Below, piece after piece: positions 31,652 through 39,391 of a DNA stretch of 53,575 nucleotides (the first letter of the stretch is position 1; every line of letters starts with the position of its first letter). The stretch spans positions 1 to 53,575 of the forward strand of contig CAMOSU010000002.1 in assembly GCA_946625125.1 (NCBI GenBank), in the 5' to 3' direction. A model generated the notes under the pieces. That model had not been told where the DNA came from. It saw nothing but the letters and a program-made list of their open reading frames with translations, and did not search any database. Both the position numbers and the translations under genes were made by a program. The DNA is from an uncultured Clostridia bacterium (GTDB taxonomy: Bacteria > Bacillota > Clostridia > Oscillospirales > Oscillospiraceae).

Positions 31652-34036
31652 ATGAACCTTTCCAGAAAATGGCTTTCCGAGTTTGTGGACATTCAGGCCT
31701 CCGACCGGGAATACGCCGAAACCATGACCATCGCCGGGCAGAAGGTGGAAACCACCACCCGTCTGGACCAGGAGCTGAAAAACGTGAAGGTGGGCAAGGT
31801 ACTCTCCATTGTCCGCCATGAGAATTCCGACCATATGTGGGTCTGCCAGATCGACGTGGGAGAGGCGGAGCCCGTGCAGATCGTCACTGGCGCCCAGAAC
31901 GTCCATGAAGGCGACCTGGTGCCCGCGGCCCTGCACAACTCTTATCTGGCCGGAGGCACCCACATCACCAAGGGCAAGCTCCGGGGCGTGGCCTCCAATG
32001 GCATGCTCTGCTCCATTCAGGAGCTGGGGCTCACCAAAAACGATTATCCCGACGCCGCCGAGGACGGAATCTGGATTCTCAACGACGAGGGAGTCACGGT
32101 GGGCCAGGACATCAACACCGTCATCGGCAACGACGACGCGGTGGTGGAATTTGAGATCACCAACAATCGCCCCGACTGCTACAGTCTCATCGGCCTGGCC
32201 CGGGAGACCGCCGCGGCCTTCAACGTGCCGCTGAAGCTCCACGAGCCTGTGGTGAAGGGCGGCGGCCCCGGCTGCCTGCCGGAGCTGCTGGACGTGGAGA
32301 CCCCGGACCCGGATCTCTGCCTGCGCTACACCGCCCGCATGGTGCGGAACGTGAAGATCGGCCCCTCCCCCAAGTGGATGCGCCAGCGCCTCCGCGCCGC
32401 CGGGATCCGGCCCATCAACAACATCGTGGACATCACCAACTACGTCATGGTGGAGTACGGCCAGCCCATGCACGCCTTCGACTACCGCTACGTGGGCGGC
32501 GGCAAGATCATCGTCCGCCGGGCCGGTGCGGACAAGGAGCTCACCACCCTGGACGGAACTGTCCGGAAGCTGAGCCCCGATATGCTGGTAATTGCCGACG
32601 AGACCCGGCCCGTGGGTCTGGCGGGCATCATGGGCGGGGAAAACTCCGAGATCGCGGCAGACACCGTGGACGTGGTTTTTGAATCCGCCAACTTCGACGG
32701 CACCTCCATCCGCAAAACGGCCCTGGCCCTGGGCATGCGTACCGAGGCCTCCGGGAAGTTCGAGAAGAACATCGACCCCATGCTGACCCTCCCCGCGGTG
32801 AACCGGGCCTGTGAGCTGGTGGAGCTGCTGGAGGCCGGTCAGGTGCTGGACGGCGTCATCGACATTCTCAACTACATTCCCGAGCCTGTGACCCTGCCCC
32901 TGGAGCCGGAGAAGATCAACGCCCTGCTGGGTACGGACATTTCCGAAGCGGATATGATCGAGTACCTCCGCCGGGAGCAGGTTCCCGTGGCGGAGGGCAT
33001 GATCCAGGTCCCCTCCTGGCGGCCGGACCTGCGGCGGATGGCGGACGTTGCCGAGGAGGTTGCCCGCTTCTACGGCTACAACGAGATCCCCACCACTTTG
33101 ATGCGGGGCGCCACCACCCGGGGCGGCTATTCCGACAGCCAGAAGCTGGAGAACAAGGCCGGGGCCGCCGCCCGGGCTCTGGGCTGCAGCGAAATTATCA
33201 CCTATTCCTTTGTCTCCCCCAGCGGACTGGATATGATCCGGGTCCCCAAGGACGACCCCCGGCGCAAGCAGATCAAGCTTCTGAACCCTCTGGGCGAGGA
33301 CAGCTCCGTGATGCGTACCACCGGCCTGCCCTCCATGCTGGACATTCTGGCCCGGAACTACGCCTACCACAACAAGGCCGCCCGGCTCTACGAGCTGGCG
33401 AAGATCTATCTGCCCAGAGAGGGGCAGGAGCTGCCGGAGGAGCCCAAGCTGCTGATGCTGGGCGCCTATGGCCCCGGGGAGAGCTTCTACACCCTGAAGG
33501 GTACCGTAGAGGGCATTCTCTCCCAGTTGAACACCCAGGCCCTCCGCTTTGAGGCGCTGAGCGACGATCCCTCCTATCATCCCGGCCGCTGCGCAGCCCT
33601 CTATGTGGGAGATCAGCGCATTGGCACCCTGGGTCAGATTCACCCCCTGGCCGCCCAGAATTACGGCATGGACTGCGAGGTCTACTGCGCGGAGCTGAAC
33701 TTCACCAAGCTGATGACGGTTCTCGCCCCGGAGAAGACCTTCAAGGCCCTGCCCCGCTTCCCCGCCACCAGCCGGGACCTGGCAGTGGTCTGTGGCGAAG
33801 CCGTCACCGTGGGCGCCCTGGAGGGCTGCATTACCGAGGCCGCCGGAAAGCTGCTGAAGGAGATCAAGCTCTTTGACATTTACCGGGGTGTGGGCATTCT
33901 TCCCGGAATGAAGAGCGTGGCCTTCTCCCTGACCTTCCGGGCGGAGGATCGGACCCTTACCGACGCGGACATTGAGCCCGCCATGGAGCGGGTGCTCAAG
34001 GCCCTGGAGGAAAAGCTGGGCGCCGTCAGACGCTAA
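31652..34036 (+). CDS. pheT: Phenylalanyl-tRNA synthetase beta subunit
   Basis: 794 residues, normal length. In order: an N-terminal tRNA-binding EMAP/OB domain (about 40-150, KVLSIVRHENSDHMWVCQIDVG), the B3/B4 editing domain with GIRPINNIVDITNYVMVEYGQPMHAFD, the B5 domain, the catalytically inert synthetase-like core, and a C-terminal FDX-ACB anticodon-binding domain beginning near FPATSRDLAVV. I placed the start at ATG 31652, nine bases after AAGGAGG; the in-frame TTG at 31646 is too close to that site. Confidence 0.97.
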   Translation: MNLSRKWLSEFVDIQASDREYAETMTIAGQKVETTTRLDQELKNVKVGKVLSIVRHENSDHMWVCQIDVGEAEPVQIVTGAQNVHEGDLVPAALHNSYLAGGTHITKGKLRGVASNGMLCSIQELGLTKNDYPDAAEDGIWILNDEGVTVGQDINTVIGNDDAVVEFEITNNRPDCYSLIGLARETAAAFNVPLKLHEPVVKGGGPGCLPELLDVETPDPDLCLRYTARMVRNVKIGPSPKWMRQRLRAAGIRPINNIVDITNYVMVEYGQPMHAFDYRYVGGGKIIVRRAGADKELTTLDGTVRKLSPDMLVIADETRPVGLAGIMGGENSEIAADTVDVVFESANFDGTSIRKTALALGMRTEASGKFEKNIDPMLTLPAVNRACELVELLEAGQVLDGVIDILNYIPEPVTLPLEPEKINALLGTDISEADMIEYLRREQVPVAEGMIQVPSWRPDLRRMADVAEEVARFYGYNEIPTTLMRGATTRGGYSDSQKLENKAGAAARALGCSEIITYSFVSPSGLDMIRVPKDDPRRKQIKLLNPLGEDSSVMRTTGLPSMLDILARNYAYHNKAARLYELAKIYLPREGQELPEEPKLLMLGAYGPGESFYTLKGTVEGILSQLNTQALRFEALSDDPSYHPGRCAALYVGDQRIGTLGQIHPLAAQNYGMDCEVYCAELNFTKLMTVLAPEKTFKALPRFPATSRDLAVVCGEAVTVGALEGCITEAAGKLLKEIKLFDIYRGVGILPGMKSVAFSLTFRAEDRTLTDADIEPAMERVLKALEEKLGAVRR

Positions 34037-34037
34037 A

Positions 34038-34140
34038 GAGCAAGGAACAAGGAATAGTAATAATAATAGTAATAAGTTTCCCTGTCGTTCACTTGTTACT
34101 GATTACTTACTGCTTATTGCCTACTACTTTAAGGAGAGGA
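34038..34140. repeat. AT-rich imperfect inverted repeat between pheT and degV
   Basis: A left part (GAGCAAGGAACAAGGAATAG and TAATAATAATAGTAATAAG) is roughly complementary to the right part (CTTGTTACTGATTACTTAC, TGCTTATTGCCTACTACTT). It resembles the 38535-38611 element in its AAT-rich words and its fold-back layout. No gene inside. Confidence 0.6.
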
Positions 34141-34142
34141 AC

Positions 34143-34988
34143 ATGAAGCCTTATATCTTATCTGCTGACAGTACCCTGGATATGCCGCCGGAGCTCATTG
34201 CCCAGTATGACATTCGGATCATTGCCAGCTACGTCACTCTGGGGGAGCGCACCGTAGAGGACTGGCCGGAGCTGACCCAAAAGGAGCTGCTGGACTATGT
34301 GCGTCAAAGCGGCCAGCTTGCCAAAACCAGCGCCGCCAACCCCGACGACTACGAAAGGTGGTTCCGCAATCTCACCGCCGAGGGCCGCCCCGTTGTCCAC
34401 GTAGCCAAGAGCTCCGCTCTCTCCTCCTGTTACCAGAACGCCTGCATGGCGGCAAAGGAAGTGGGAAACGTCTGGGTCGTGGACTCTAAAAACTTAGCGG
34501 GAGGCAGCTCCCTCACCATTCTCGCCGCACTCCGCTCCGATTTGGAGGACCCCGCCGAGGCTGCTTCCTTCATGGAGGCCTACCGGGAGCGGGTCGAGGG
34601 CAGCTTCATCATTGAAACCCTGGAGTTTCTTCGGAAGGGCGGCCGCTGCTCCGCTGTGGCTGCCCTGGGGGCTAACATCCTGAAGCTCCGCCCGGAGATT
34701 GTCTTTGACGGCGGCATGATGCGGGTGGGCAAAAAGTACCGGGGCGTCTACCGCAAGTGCGTCTATGAATACCTGGACGACCAGCTTGCCAAGCTCCCCG
34801 ACTATGAGACGGATCTGGTCTACATCAATCACACCCTTCAGGATCTCAGCTTCCTGGAGGAGCTGAAGGGCCGCGTCCGGGAGCGGACCGGATGCAGGGA
34901 GCTCATCGTCTATCCCGCCTCCTCCGCCATCTCCACCCACTGCGGTCCCAACACCTTCGGCGTATTCTTTGTGCGTAAAGAAAAATAA
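34143..34988 (+). CDS. DegV family fatty-acid-binding protein
   Basis: 281 residues. The N-terminal ILSADSTLDMPPEL start, the KTSAANPDDYERWF motif near residue 60, VVHVAKSSALSSCYQNA and VVDSKNLAGGSSL, and the C-terminal FIIETLEFLRKGGRCS are characteristic of DegV. Structural work on the family shows one fatty acid bound between two domains; it can present acyl chains to fatty-acid kinase FakA as FakB. No fakA is in the window. AAGGAGAGG precedes the start. Confidence 0.92.
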   Translation: MKPYILSADSTLDMPPELIAQYDIRIIASYVTLGERTVEDWPELTQKELLDYVRQSGQLAKTSAANPDDYERWFRNLTAEGRPVVHVAKSSALSSCYQNACMAAKEVGNVWVVDSKNLAGGSSLTILAALRSDLEDPAEAASFMEAYRERVEGSFIIETLEFLRKGGRCSAVAALGANILKLRPEIVFDGGMMRVGKKYRGVYRKCVYEYLDDQLAKLPDYETDLVYINHTLQDLSFLEELKGRVRERTGCRELIVYPASSAISTHCGPNTFGVFFVRKEK

Positions 34989-35002
34989 TTTCTTTTCCCA
35001 TC

Positions 35003-35031
35003 TTTACAAATTCTCCAAAATGGGGTATGAT
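35003..35031 (+). promoter_or_regulatory. Promoter of ireB
   Basis: TTTACA at 35003-35008, 17-base spacer, TATGAT at 35026-35031. Confidence 0.6.
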
Positions 35032-35061
35032 AAGAGAAAGGCATAAAAGGAGGTAAGCCCT

Positions 35062-35307
35062 ATGGAAGACCATACCATCAAATACCGGGTTCCCTCGGAG
35101 GACCATGCGGAGATGAAGCGGATTCTTGCGTCCGTCTACGCCTCCCTGACCGAAAAGGGCTACAATCCCATCAATCAGATTGTGGGCTACCTTCTCTCTG
35201 AGGACCCCACCTACATCACCAACCACAACAACGCCAGAGCGATGATTTGCCGTCTGGACCGGGACGAGCTGCTCTCCGAGTTGGTGCGCCACTATCTGTT
35301 CGACTGA
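35062..35307 (+). CDS. ireB: IreB family regulatory phosphoprotein (YrzL/UPF0297)
   Basis: 81 residues, the normal size, with the conserved GYNPINQIVGYLLSEDPTYITNHNNAR segment and an RDELLSELVRHYL tail. In Enterococcus faecalis IreB is a threonine-phosphorylated negative regulator of cephalosporin tolerance acting with the IreK/IreP kinase-phosphatase pair. In most Firmicutes the gene sits between alaS and ruvX; here it stands alone with its own promoter and a strong terminator, a departure from the usual order. AGGAGG precedes the start. Confidence 0.95.
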   Translation: MEDHTIKYRVPSEDHAEMKRILASVYASLTEKGYNPINQIVGYLLSEDPTYITNHNNARAMICRLDRDELLSELVRHYLFD

Positions 35308-35331
35308 TCCGGTCCCCTGATTCAGACAACG

Positions 35332-35363
35332 CGGGGAGCCTGCGGCGCAGGCTCCCCGTTTTG
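35332..35363 (+). terminator. Terminator of ireB
   Basis: CGGGGAGCCTGC, loop GGC, GCAGGCTCCCCG, then TTTTGTT. The stem is perfect over 12 pairs. Confidence 0.9.
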
Positions 35364-35470
35364 TTCAAGCCCGGCCTGATACAAATCTTTTGAAAGCTTG
35401 CCGGGTTGTTACAATTTCATAGGTACCCCGCTTTCCGATTCCCTCACAATCACGTCTTTTGGACCAGCTT

Positions 35471-35554
35471 CCCCTGATTTTGGCGAAAATTTCGCAAAAT
35501 TTTGATGAATTTTTGGAATCAGGGGTTGACAAACTCATCTCAATGAGTTACAAT
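35471..35554 (+). promoter_or_regulatory. Promoter with two nested inverted repeats upstream of the 95-residue protein
   Basis: The -35 is TTGACA (35526-35531) and the -10 TACAAT (35549-35554), spacer 17. The spacer holds the perfect repeat AACTCAT-CTCA-ATGAGTT (35532-35549), which overlaps the -10 by one base. Just upstream, CCCCTGATT (35471-35479) pairs with AATCAGGGG (35517-35525) ending exactly at the -35; its loop contains GCGAAA-A-TTTCGC. The layout suggests repressor and activator sites or a cruciform. Confidence 0.7.
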
Positions 35555-35583
35555 TTGGTTACATTTCCACAAGGAGGTGCTCC

Positions 35584-35871
35584 ATGGCTGAACAAAACGG
35601 CCTGACGTACAAGGGTCATCCCTTGATGCGGAAGGACAACATGGTTTACTACGGCTCCATGGCCGATAAATATATCGTCATCATGCAGATCCTGGAATCC
35701 AAGGATTTTCAGGACGTGAGCCTGGCTACCAAGGTTTCGGTGCAGCTTCAGCTCACCGATCAGACCGTCCGGCCCAAGGACCGGATCATTCGGAAAAGCG
35801 AGAAAGACGGCTTCTATACAGCTTTAGACCTGGGCTGTGTCTGGCTTGAAAGAGCCTTAGCCGGCAAGTAA
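35584..35871 (+). CDS. Small cytoplasmic protein of unknown function
   Basis: 95 residues, no signal or membrane segment. The central part (about 14-40) reads LMRKDNMVYYGSMADKYIVIMQI and a basic region RPKDRIIRKSEKDGFYTALDLG follows. I recognise the style of a conserved clostridial small protein but no named family. Coding character is well supported: strong promoter, AAGGAGG ribosome binding site, typical codon use. It ends 20 bases before the NlpC/P60 gene and shares its transcript. Confidence 0.75.
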   Translation: MAEQNGLTYKGHPLMRKDNMVYYGSMADKYIVIMQILESKDFQDVSLATKVSVQLQLTDQTVRPKDRIIRKSEKDGFYTALDLGCVWLERALAGK

Positions 35872-35890
35872 TCGGAAAGCGAGGGTACAT

Positions 35891-36904
35891 ATGAAACGAA
35901 TTGCCACCAGACTGATCATCCTGGTTCTCACTGTGTCCATGCTGGCAGGCATGGCGCTTCCCGCCCATGCGACGGAGCTAAAGACCGGCATCGGCGTTGT
36001 CACCGCCTCCTCCCTGCGGCTGCGGGCTTCCGCCTCCACCGACAGCGAGATTCTGGCCACCGCCTACGGCGGAGACAACGTTGTCATCATTCGGGAGGTT
36101 GGCGACTGGTATCTGGTCAACTTCAACCTGAACATCGGCTACATGTACAAGGACTACATCGAGTTCAACGAGCGCAAGAACGTAAAGCTCGGTTACGCCA
36201 TGTTCGATTCCTCCAGCAACGTCCGTCAGGGTCCCGACACCGAAACCGGCATCGTGGCCCAGGCGCCCAAGGGTGAGACCTGCTTCATCATCGGCTTCAA
36301 CACCGGCTGGTACAAGGTCTCCTTCAACGGTCAGATCGGCTATGTCCGCTCCGACCTGCTGACCCTGCTGGAGAAGCCCTACGCCAACGCCGGAAGCCCC
36401 GGCAACACCTACCGCGAGAGCAGCAGCTCCACAAGCTCCAGCTCCTCCGGCAGCTCCTCCTCCGGCTCCAGCGCCAGCTCCGGTTCCAGCTCCGGCACAA
36501 GCTCCAGCTCCAGCTCCACGGCCTCCAGCCTGGGGGAGCAGGTTGCCGCTTACGCCATGCAGTTCCAGGGATACAGCTACGTCTACGGTGGCTCCTCCCC
36601 CTCCGGCTTCGACTGCTCCGGCATGGTTTACTACATCTACAAGCAGTTTGGCCGCAACGTAGGCCGTACCTGCACCGCCCAGCTTTCCGCCGGCACCCAG
36701 GTCAGCCGCGGCAATCTGATGCCCGGTGACATTGTGATTTTTGAGCGCACCTACACCACCAGCAGCCGCGCCACACACTCCGGCATCTACATCGGCAACG
36801 GCCAGTTCATCCACGCCGCCAACTCCCGGGTTGGCGTGGTGATCACCAGCATCGACACGGAATACTACAGCTCCCGCTTCATCTGCGGCGTCCGCGTCGG
36901 CTGA
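35891..36904 (+). CDS. Secreted SH3-domain NlpC/P60 (C40) peptidoglycan hydrolase
   Basis: 337 residues. Signal peptide 1-27 (ending PAHA). Two bacterial SH3 domains (about 33-92 and 100-160) bind the wall. A Ser/Gly linker (about 175-213) of low complexity is followed by the NlpC/P60 domain. The catalytic triad is Cys242 in GFDCSGMVYY, His296 in THSGIYIG, and His308 in FIHAAN. Such enzymes cut the D-gamma-Glu-diamino acid bond of muropeptides. It is co-transcribed with the preceding small gene and closed by an intrinsic terminator. Confidence 0.93.
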   Translation: MKRIATRLIILVLTVSMLAGMALPAHATELKTGIGVVTASSLRLRASASTDSEILATAYGGDNVVIIREVGDWYLVNFNLNIGYMYKDYIEFNERKNVKLGYAMFDSSSNVRQGPDTETGIVAQAPKGETCFIIGFNTGWYKVSFNGQIGYVRSDLLTLLEKPYANAGSPGNTYRESSSSTSSSSSGSSSSGSSASSGSSSGTSSSSSSTASSLGEQVAAYAMQFQGYSYVYGGSSPSGFDCSGMVYYIYKQFGRNVGRTCTAQLSAGTQVSRGNLMPGDIVIFERTYTTSSRATHSGIYIGNGQFIHAANSRVGVVITSIDTEYYSSRFICGVRVG

Positions 36905-36917
36905 TTCCGACTCCAAT

Positions 36918-36953
36918 TACCCGACATCCCATCAGGATGTCGGGTATTTTTTT
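36918..36953 (+). terminator. Terminator of the NlpC/P60 gene
   Basis: TACCCGACATCC, loop CATCA, GGATGTCGGGTA, then TTTTTTTC. Twelve perfect pairs. Confidence 0.92.
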
Positions 36954-36984
36954 CACCCATTGTGGAAAGCTATGGAAAAGAAAG

Positions 36985-37125
36985 CGGCAAATCGGGATTT
37001 GTGGAGCTGCCTCCGTAGGGGGCGGCGTCCTCGACGCCCCGAACGTGCCGTTCTCTGATCCGTCCGGGCCGTCGAGGACGCCGGCCCCTACGGATTGACA
37101 AATTCCGATTTGCCTGACAGGGAGG
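36985..37125. repeat. Modular palindromic repeat, GACGCC-core cassettes (two)
   Basis: AATCGGGATTTGTGGAGCTGCCTCCGTAG-type flank with the core GGCGGCGTCCTCGACGCCCC at about 37021-37040, then a second version GGGCCGTCGAGGACGCCGGCCCC at about 37066-37090 and CTACGG. The first half is the reverse complement of the window start (1-52). It lies directly in front of spoVAD. Confidence 0.85.
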
Positions 37126-37129
37126 TATC

Positions 37130-38146
37130 ATGGAACAACTGTATCGCGGCAAGCAGAGCATTGTCTTTCCCCGACGGCCGACGGTGATTGCCGGAGCGTC
37201 GGTGGTGGGCCGGAAGGAGGGGGAAGGCCCTCTGGGACCCGAATTCGATGAAGTAACACCAGACGGTAAATTCGGAGAGAAAACCTGGGAGCAGGCGGAA
37301 ACAAAATTCCAGCGGACCGCCCTGGAGCTGCTGCTGGAAAAAGCCGGGCTGGAGCTGGAGGGGCCGGATCTGGTGTTTTCCGGGGATCTGCTGAATCAGT
37401 GCGTGGGCTCCAGCTACGCCCTGCGGCAGACCGGGATTCCCGTCCTGGGGCTCTACGGCGCCTGCTCCACCATGGCGGAGGGACTGCTTCTGGCGGGAGC
37501 GGCGGTAAATGCCGGCTATGCCCGCCGGGCCGCCGCCCTTTCCTCCTCCCATTTCGCCGCCGCGGAGCGGCAGTACCGCTTCCCCCTGGCCTACGGCGGC
37601 CAACGGACACCCACCGCCCAGTGGACCGTCACCGGGGCCGGGGCGGTACTGGTTTGCGCCCAGGGGAAGGGGCCGGTGCTCAGCTCCGCCACCGTGGGAA
37701 CCGTGGAGGACAAGGGAATCACCGACGCCAACAACATGGGGGCCGCCATGGCCTGGGCCGCTTACCGGTCCATACGGAGTCATCTGGAGGACCTGAGCCT
37801 GGCCCCGGAAGACTACGATCTCATCGTCACCGGAGACCTGGGCCGCCTCGGAAGCGCCCTGGTCCGGGAGTTCTTCGGAGGAGACGGCGTCCGGCTGGGA
37901 GAGCGCTATCAGGACTGCGGCATCATGATCTTTGACCCGGAGACCCAGGACGTTCACTGCGGCGGCTCCGGAGCTGGCTGCAGCGCCGTGGTGCTGGCCT
38001 CCCATCTGCTGCCCGGCGTGGAGTCCGGACGCTGGAAACGCCTTCTGTTCTGCGGCACAGGGGCGCTGCTCTCCCCCACCACGGTCCAGCAAAAGCGGAG
38101 CATTCCCGCCATCTGCCACTGCGTCGCCATAGAAAACAACGACTGA
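37130..38146 (+). CDS. spoVAD: Stage V sporulation protein AD
   Basis: 338 residues of the thiolase-like SpoVAD family. Landmarks: SIVFPRRPTVIAGASVVGRKEGEGPLG at the N-terminus, FSGDLLNQCVGSSYALRQTGIPVLGLYGACSTMAE, and FPLAYGGQRTPTAQWTVTGAGAV. SpoVAD binds dipicolinic acid directly and is part of the SpoVA channel that loads Ca-DPA into the forespore and releases it on germination. The start follows GGGAGG. SpoVAE follows 16 bases later. SpoVAC, normally first in the operon, is not present; the preceding DNA is repeat sequence. A forespore (sigma-G) promoter was not recognisable. Confidence 0.95.
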   Translation: MEQLYRGKQSIVFPRRPTVIAGASVVGRKEGEGPLGPEFDEVTPDGKFGEKTWEQAETKFQRTALELLLEKAGLELEGPDLVFSGDLLNQCVGSSYALRQTGIPVLGLYGACSTMAEGLLLAGAAVNAGYARRAAALSSSHFAAAERQYRFPLAYGGQRTPTAQWTVTGAGAVLVCAQGKGPVLSSATVGTVEDKGITDANNMGAAMAWAAYRSIRSHLEDLSLAPEDYDLIVTGDLGRLGSALVREFFGGDGVRLGERYQDCGIMIFDPETQDVHCGGSGAGCSAVVLASHLLPGVESGRWKRLLFCGTGALLSPTTVQQKRSIPAICHCVAIENND

Positions 38147-38162
38147 GGAACTTGGAGGAGCT

Positions 38163-38516
38163 ATGGAGTATTTGAAAGCATTCCTGGTGGGCGGTATGAT
38201 TTGCTGCGTGTGCCAGGTTTTGATCGACAAGACAGCCCTGACGCCGGCACGGATTTTGACGGGCTGCGTGGTGGCAGGCGTTTTGCTGGGGGCGGTTGGT
38301 CTCTACCCTGCCCTGGCCGATTGGGCGGGGGCCGGTGCAACGGTTCCCCTGACAGGCTTTGGCAGCGCCCTGGCGAAGGGAACCCGAGAGGCTGTGGAGC
38401 GGGATGGACTTCTGGGCGCCCTGACCGGACCCCTCAGCGCCGCCGCCGGCGGGATCACCGCCGCCGTCCTCTTCGGCACCTTGGCCGCTTTGATTTTCCC
38501 CTCCCGGGAGAAGTAG
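38163..38516 (+). CDS. spoVAE: Stage V sporulation protein AE (SpoVAEb)
   Basis: 117 residues, with about three or four membrane helices. The family pattern YLKAFLVGGMICCVCQVLIDKTALTPARILTG at the N-terminus and GFGSALAKGTREAVERDGLLGALTGPLSAAAGGI near the end are clear. SpoVAC, D and Eb form the conserved core of the DPA channel; SpoVAE spans the forespore inner membrane. TTGGAGGAGC precedes the start. Confidence 0.93.
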   Translation: MEYLKAFLVGGMICCVCQVLIDKTALTPARILTGCVVAGVLLGAVGLYPALADWAGAGATVPLTGFGSALAKGTREAVERDGLLGALTGPLSAAAGGITAAVLFGTLAALIFPSREK

Positions 38517-38534
38517 ACATGGATTTGGCGAGGC

Positions 38535-38611
38535 AATAGGCAACAGGAGAACGACGAGCGAAACGGTGATCGACGAGAACAACGCTGTTTCTCCGTCTCC
38601 TATTGCCTATT
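38535..38611. repeat. 77-bp fold-back element after spoVAE
   Basis: AATAGGCAACAGGAGA (38535-38550) pairs with TCTCCTATTGCCTATT (38596-38611) with one mismatch. The centre contains GACGAGCGAAACGGTGATCGACGAG-like sequence. It resembles a small MITE-type element or a degenerate terminator; related words occur at 34038-34140. Confidence 0.65.
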
Positions 38612-38645
38612 CAACGATTGCCTGATTCACAAATCCCGAATGCTC

Positions 38646-38674
38646 TTGCAAAACCCACTTCGATGGTTTATAAT
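38646..38674 (+). promoter_or_regulatory. Promoter of the two-component system
   Basis: TTGCAA at 38646-38651, 17-base spacer, TATAAT at 38669-38674. This rules out the in-frame ATG at 38663 as a start, because it lies within the promoter. Confidence 0.75.
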
Positions 38675-38695
38675 GTCCGAGAGGAGGTGGGTACT

Positions 38696-39361
38696 GTGCA
38701 GCGCATTCTGTTGGTGGAGGACGATCCCTCCATTACCAGGTCCCTGAAGGAATTTCTGGAAAATGAGGGCTTCTCCGTGCGGTGCGCCGCCGGGCAGCGG
38801 GAGGCGGAGGGCCTGATGGGTCCGGCCGCCTTCGATCTGCTGCTGGTGGACCTCTCCCTGGCCGAAGGCAGCGGCCAGGGCGTCTGCGCCGCCGCAAAGC
38901 AGCTTGGACTGCCGGTGATCTTTGTCACAGCCTCCGGGGACGAGAGCTCTGTGGTGGCGGGGCTGGATATGGGCGCGGAGGACTACATCGCCAAGCCCTT
39001 CCGCCCCCGGGAGCTTGTATCCCGCATCCGCAGCGTCCTGCGCCGCTGCGGCAGCCAGAACCTGCTCGCCGCGGGAGAGCTCCGGGTGGATACCGACAAG
39101 GCCATCGTGACCAAAAACGGCAAAGTCCTCTCCCTCTCCGCCCTGGAATATCGGATTCTGCTGGTCTTTCTCTCCAACCGGGGCCGGGTGCTGACCCGAG
39201 CCAGGCTTTTGGAGGAAATTTGGGACGTTGCAGGAGATTATGTAAACGACAATACGCTGACCGTCTACATCAAGCGCCTGCGGGAAAAGCTGGAGGAGGA
39301 CCCCCAGCAGCCCAGGCTGTTGAAAACCGTCCGGGGCATCGGCTACCGGATGGATGAATAG
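38696..39361 (+). CDS. OmpR/PhoB-family response regulator
   Basis: 221 residues. Receiver domain (1-115): acidic pocket EDD (8-10), phosphoacceptor Asp52 in LLLVDLSLAEGSG, and Lys in DYIAKPFRP near 101. The DNA-binding winged helix (about 125-220) ends with DNTLTVYIKRLREKLEEDPQQPRLLKTVRGIGYRMDE. The start is GTG at 38696, chosen by GAGGAGG seven bases upstream. Its histidine kinase follows 30 bases later. A likely target is the ABC transporter 1.6 kb downstream, whose promoter carries paired direct repeats. Confidence 0.93.
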   Translation: MQRILLVEDDPSITRSLKEFLENEGFSVRCAAGQREAEGLMGPAAFDLLLVDLSLAEGSGQGVCAAAKQLGLPVIFVTASGDESSVVAGLDMGAEDYIAKPFRPRELVSRIRSVLRRCGSQNLLAAGELRVDTDKAIVTKNGKVLSLSALEYRILLVFLSNRGRVLTRARLLEEIWDVAGDYVNDNTLTVYIKRLREKLEEDPQQPRLLKTVRGIGYRMDE

Positions 39362-39391
39362 CGCTCCGCACATACAAAGAAGGACTTCCCT

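Noticed and set aside
31643-33643. Long minus-strand open frame across pheT
   Set aside because: Gly/His/Val-rich composition is typical of antisense reading in GC-rich genes; pheT is unmistakable on the plus strand.
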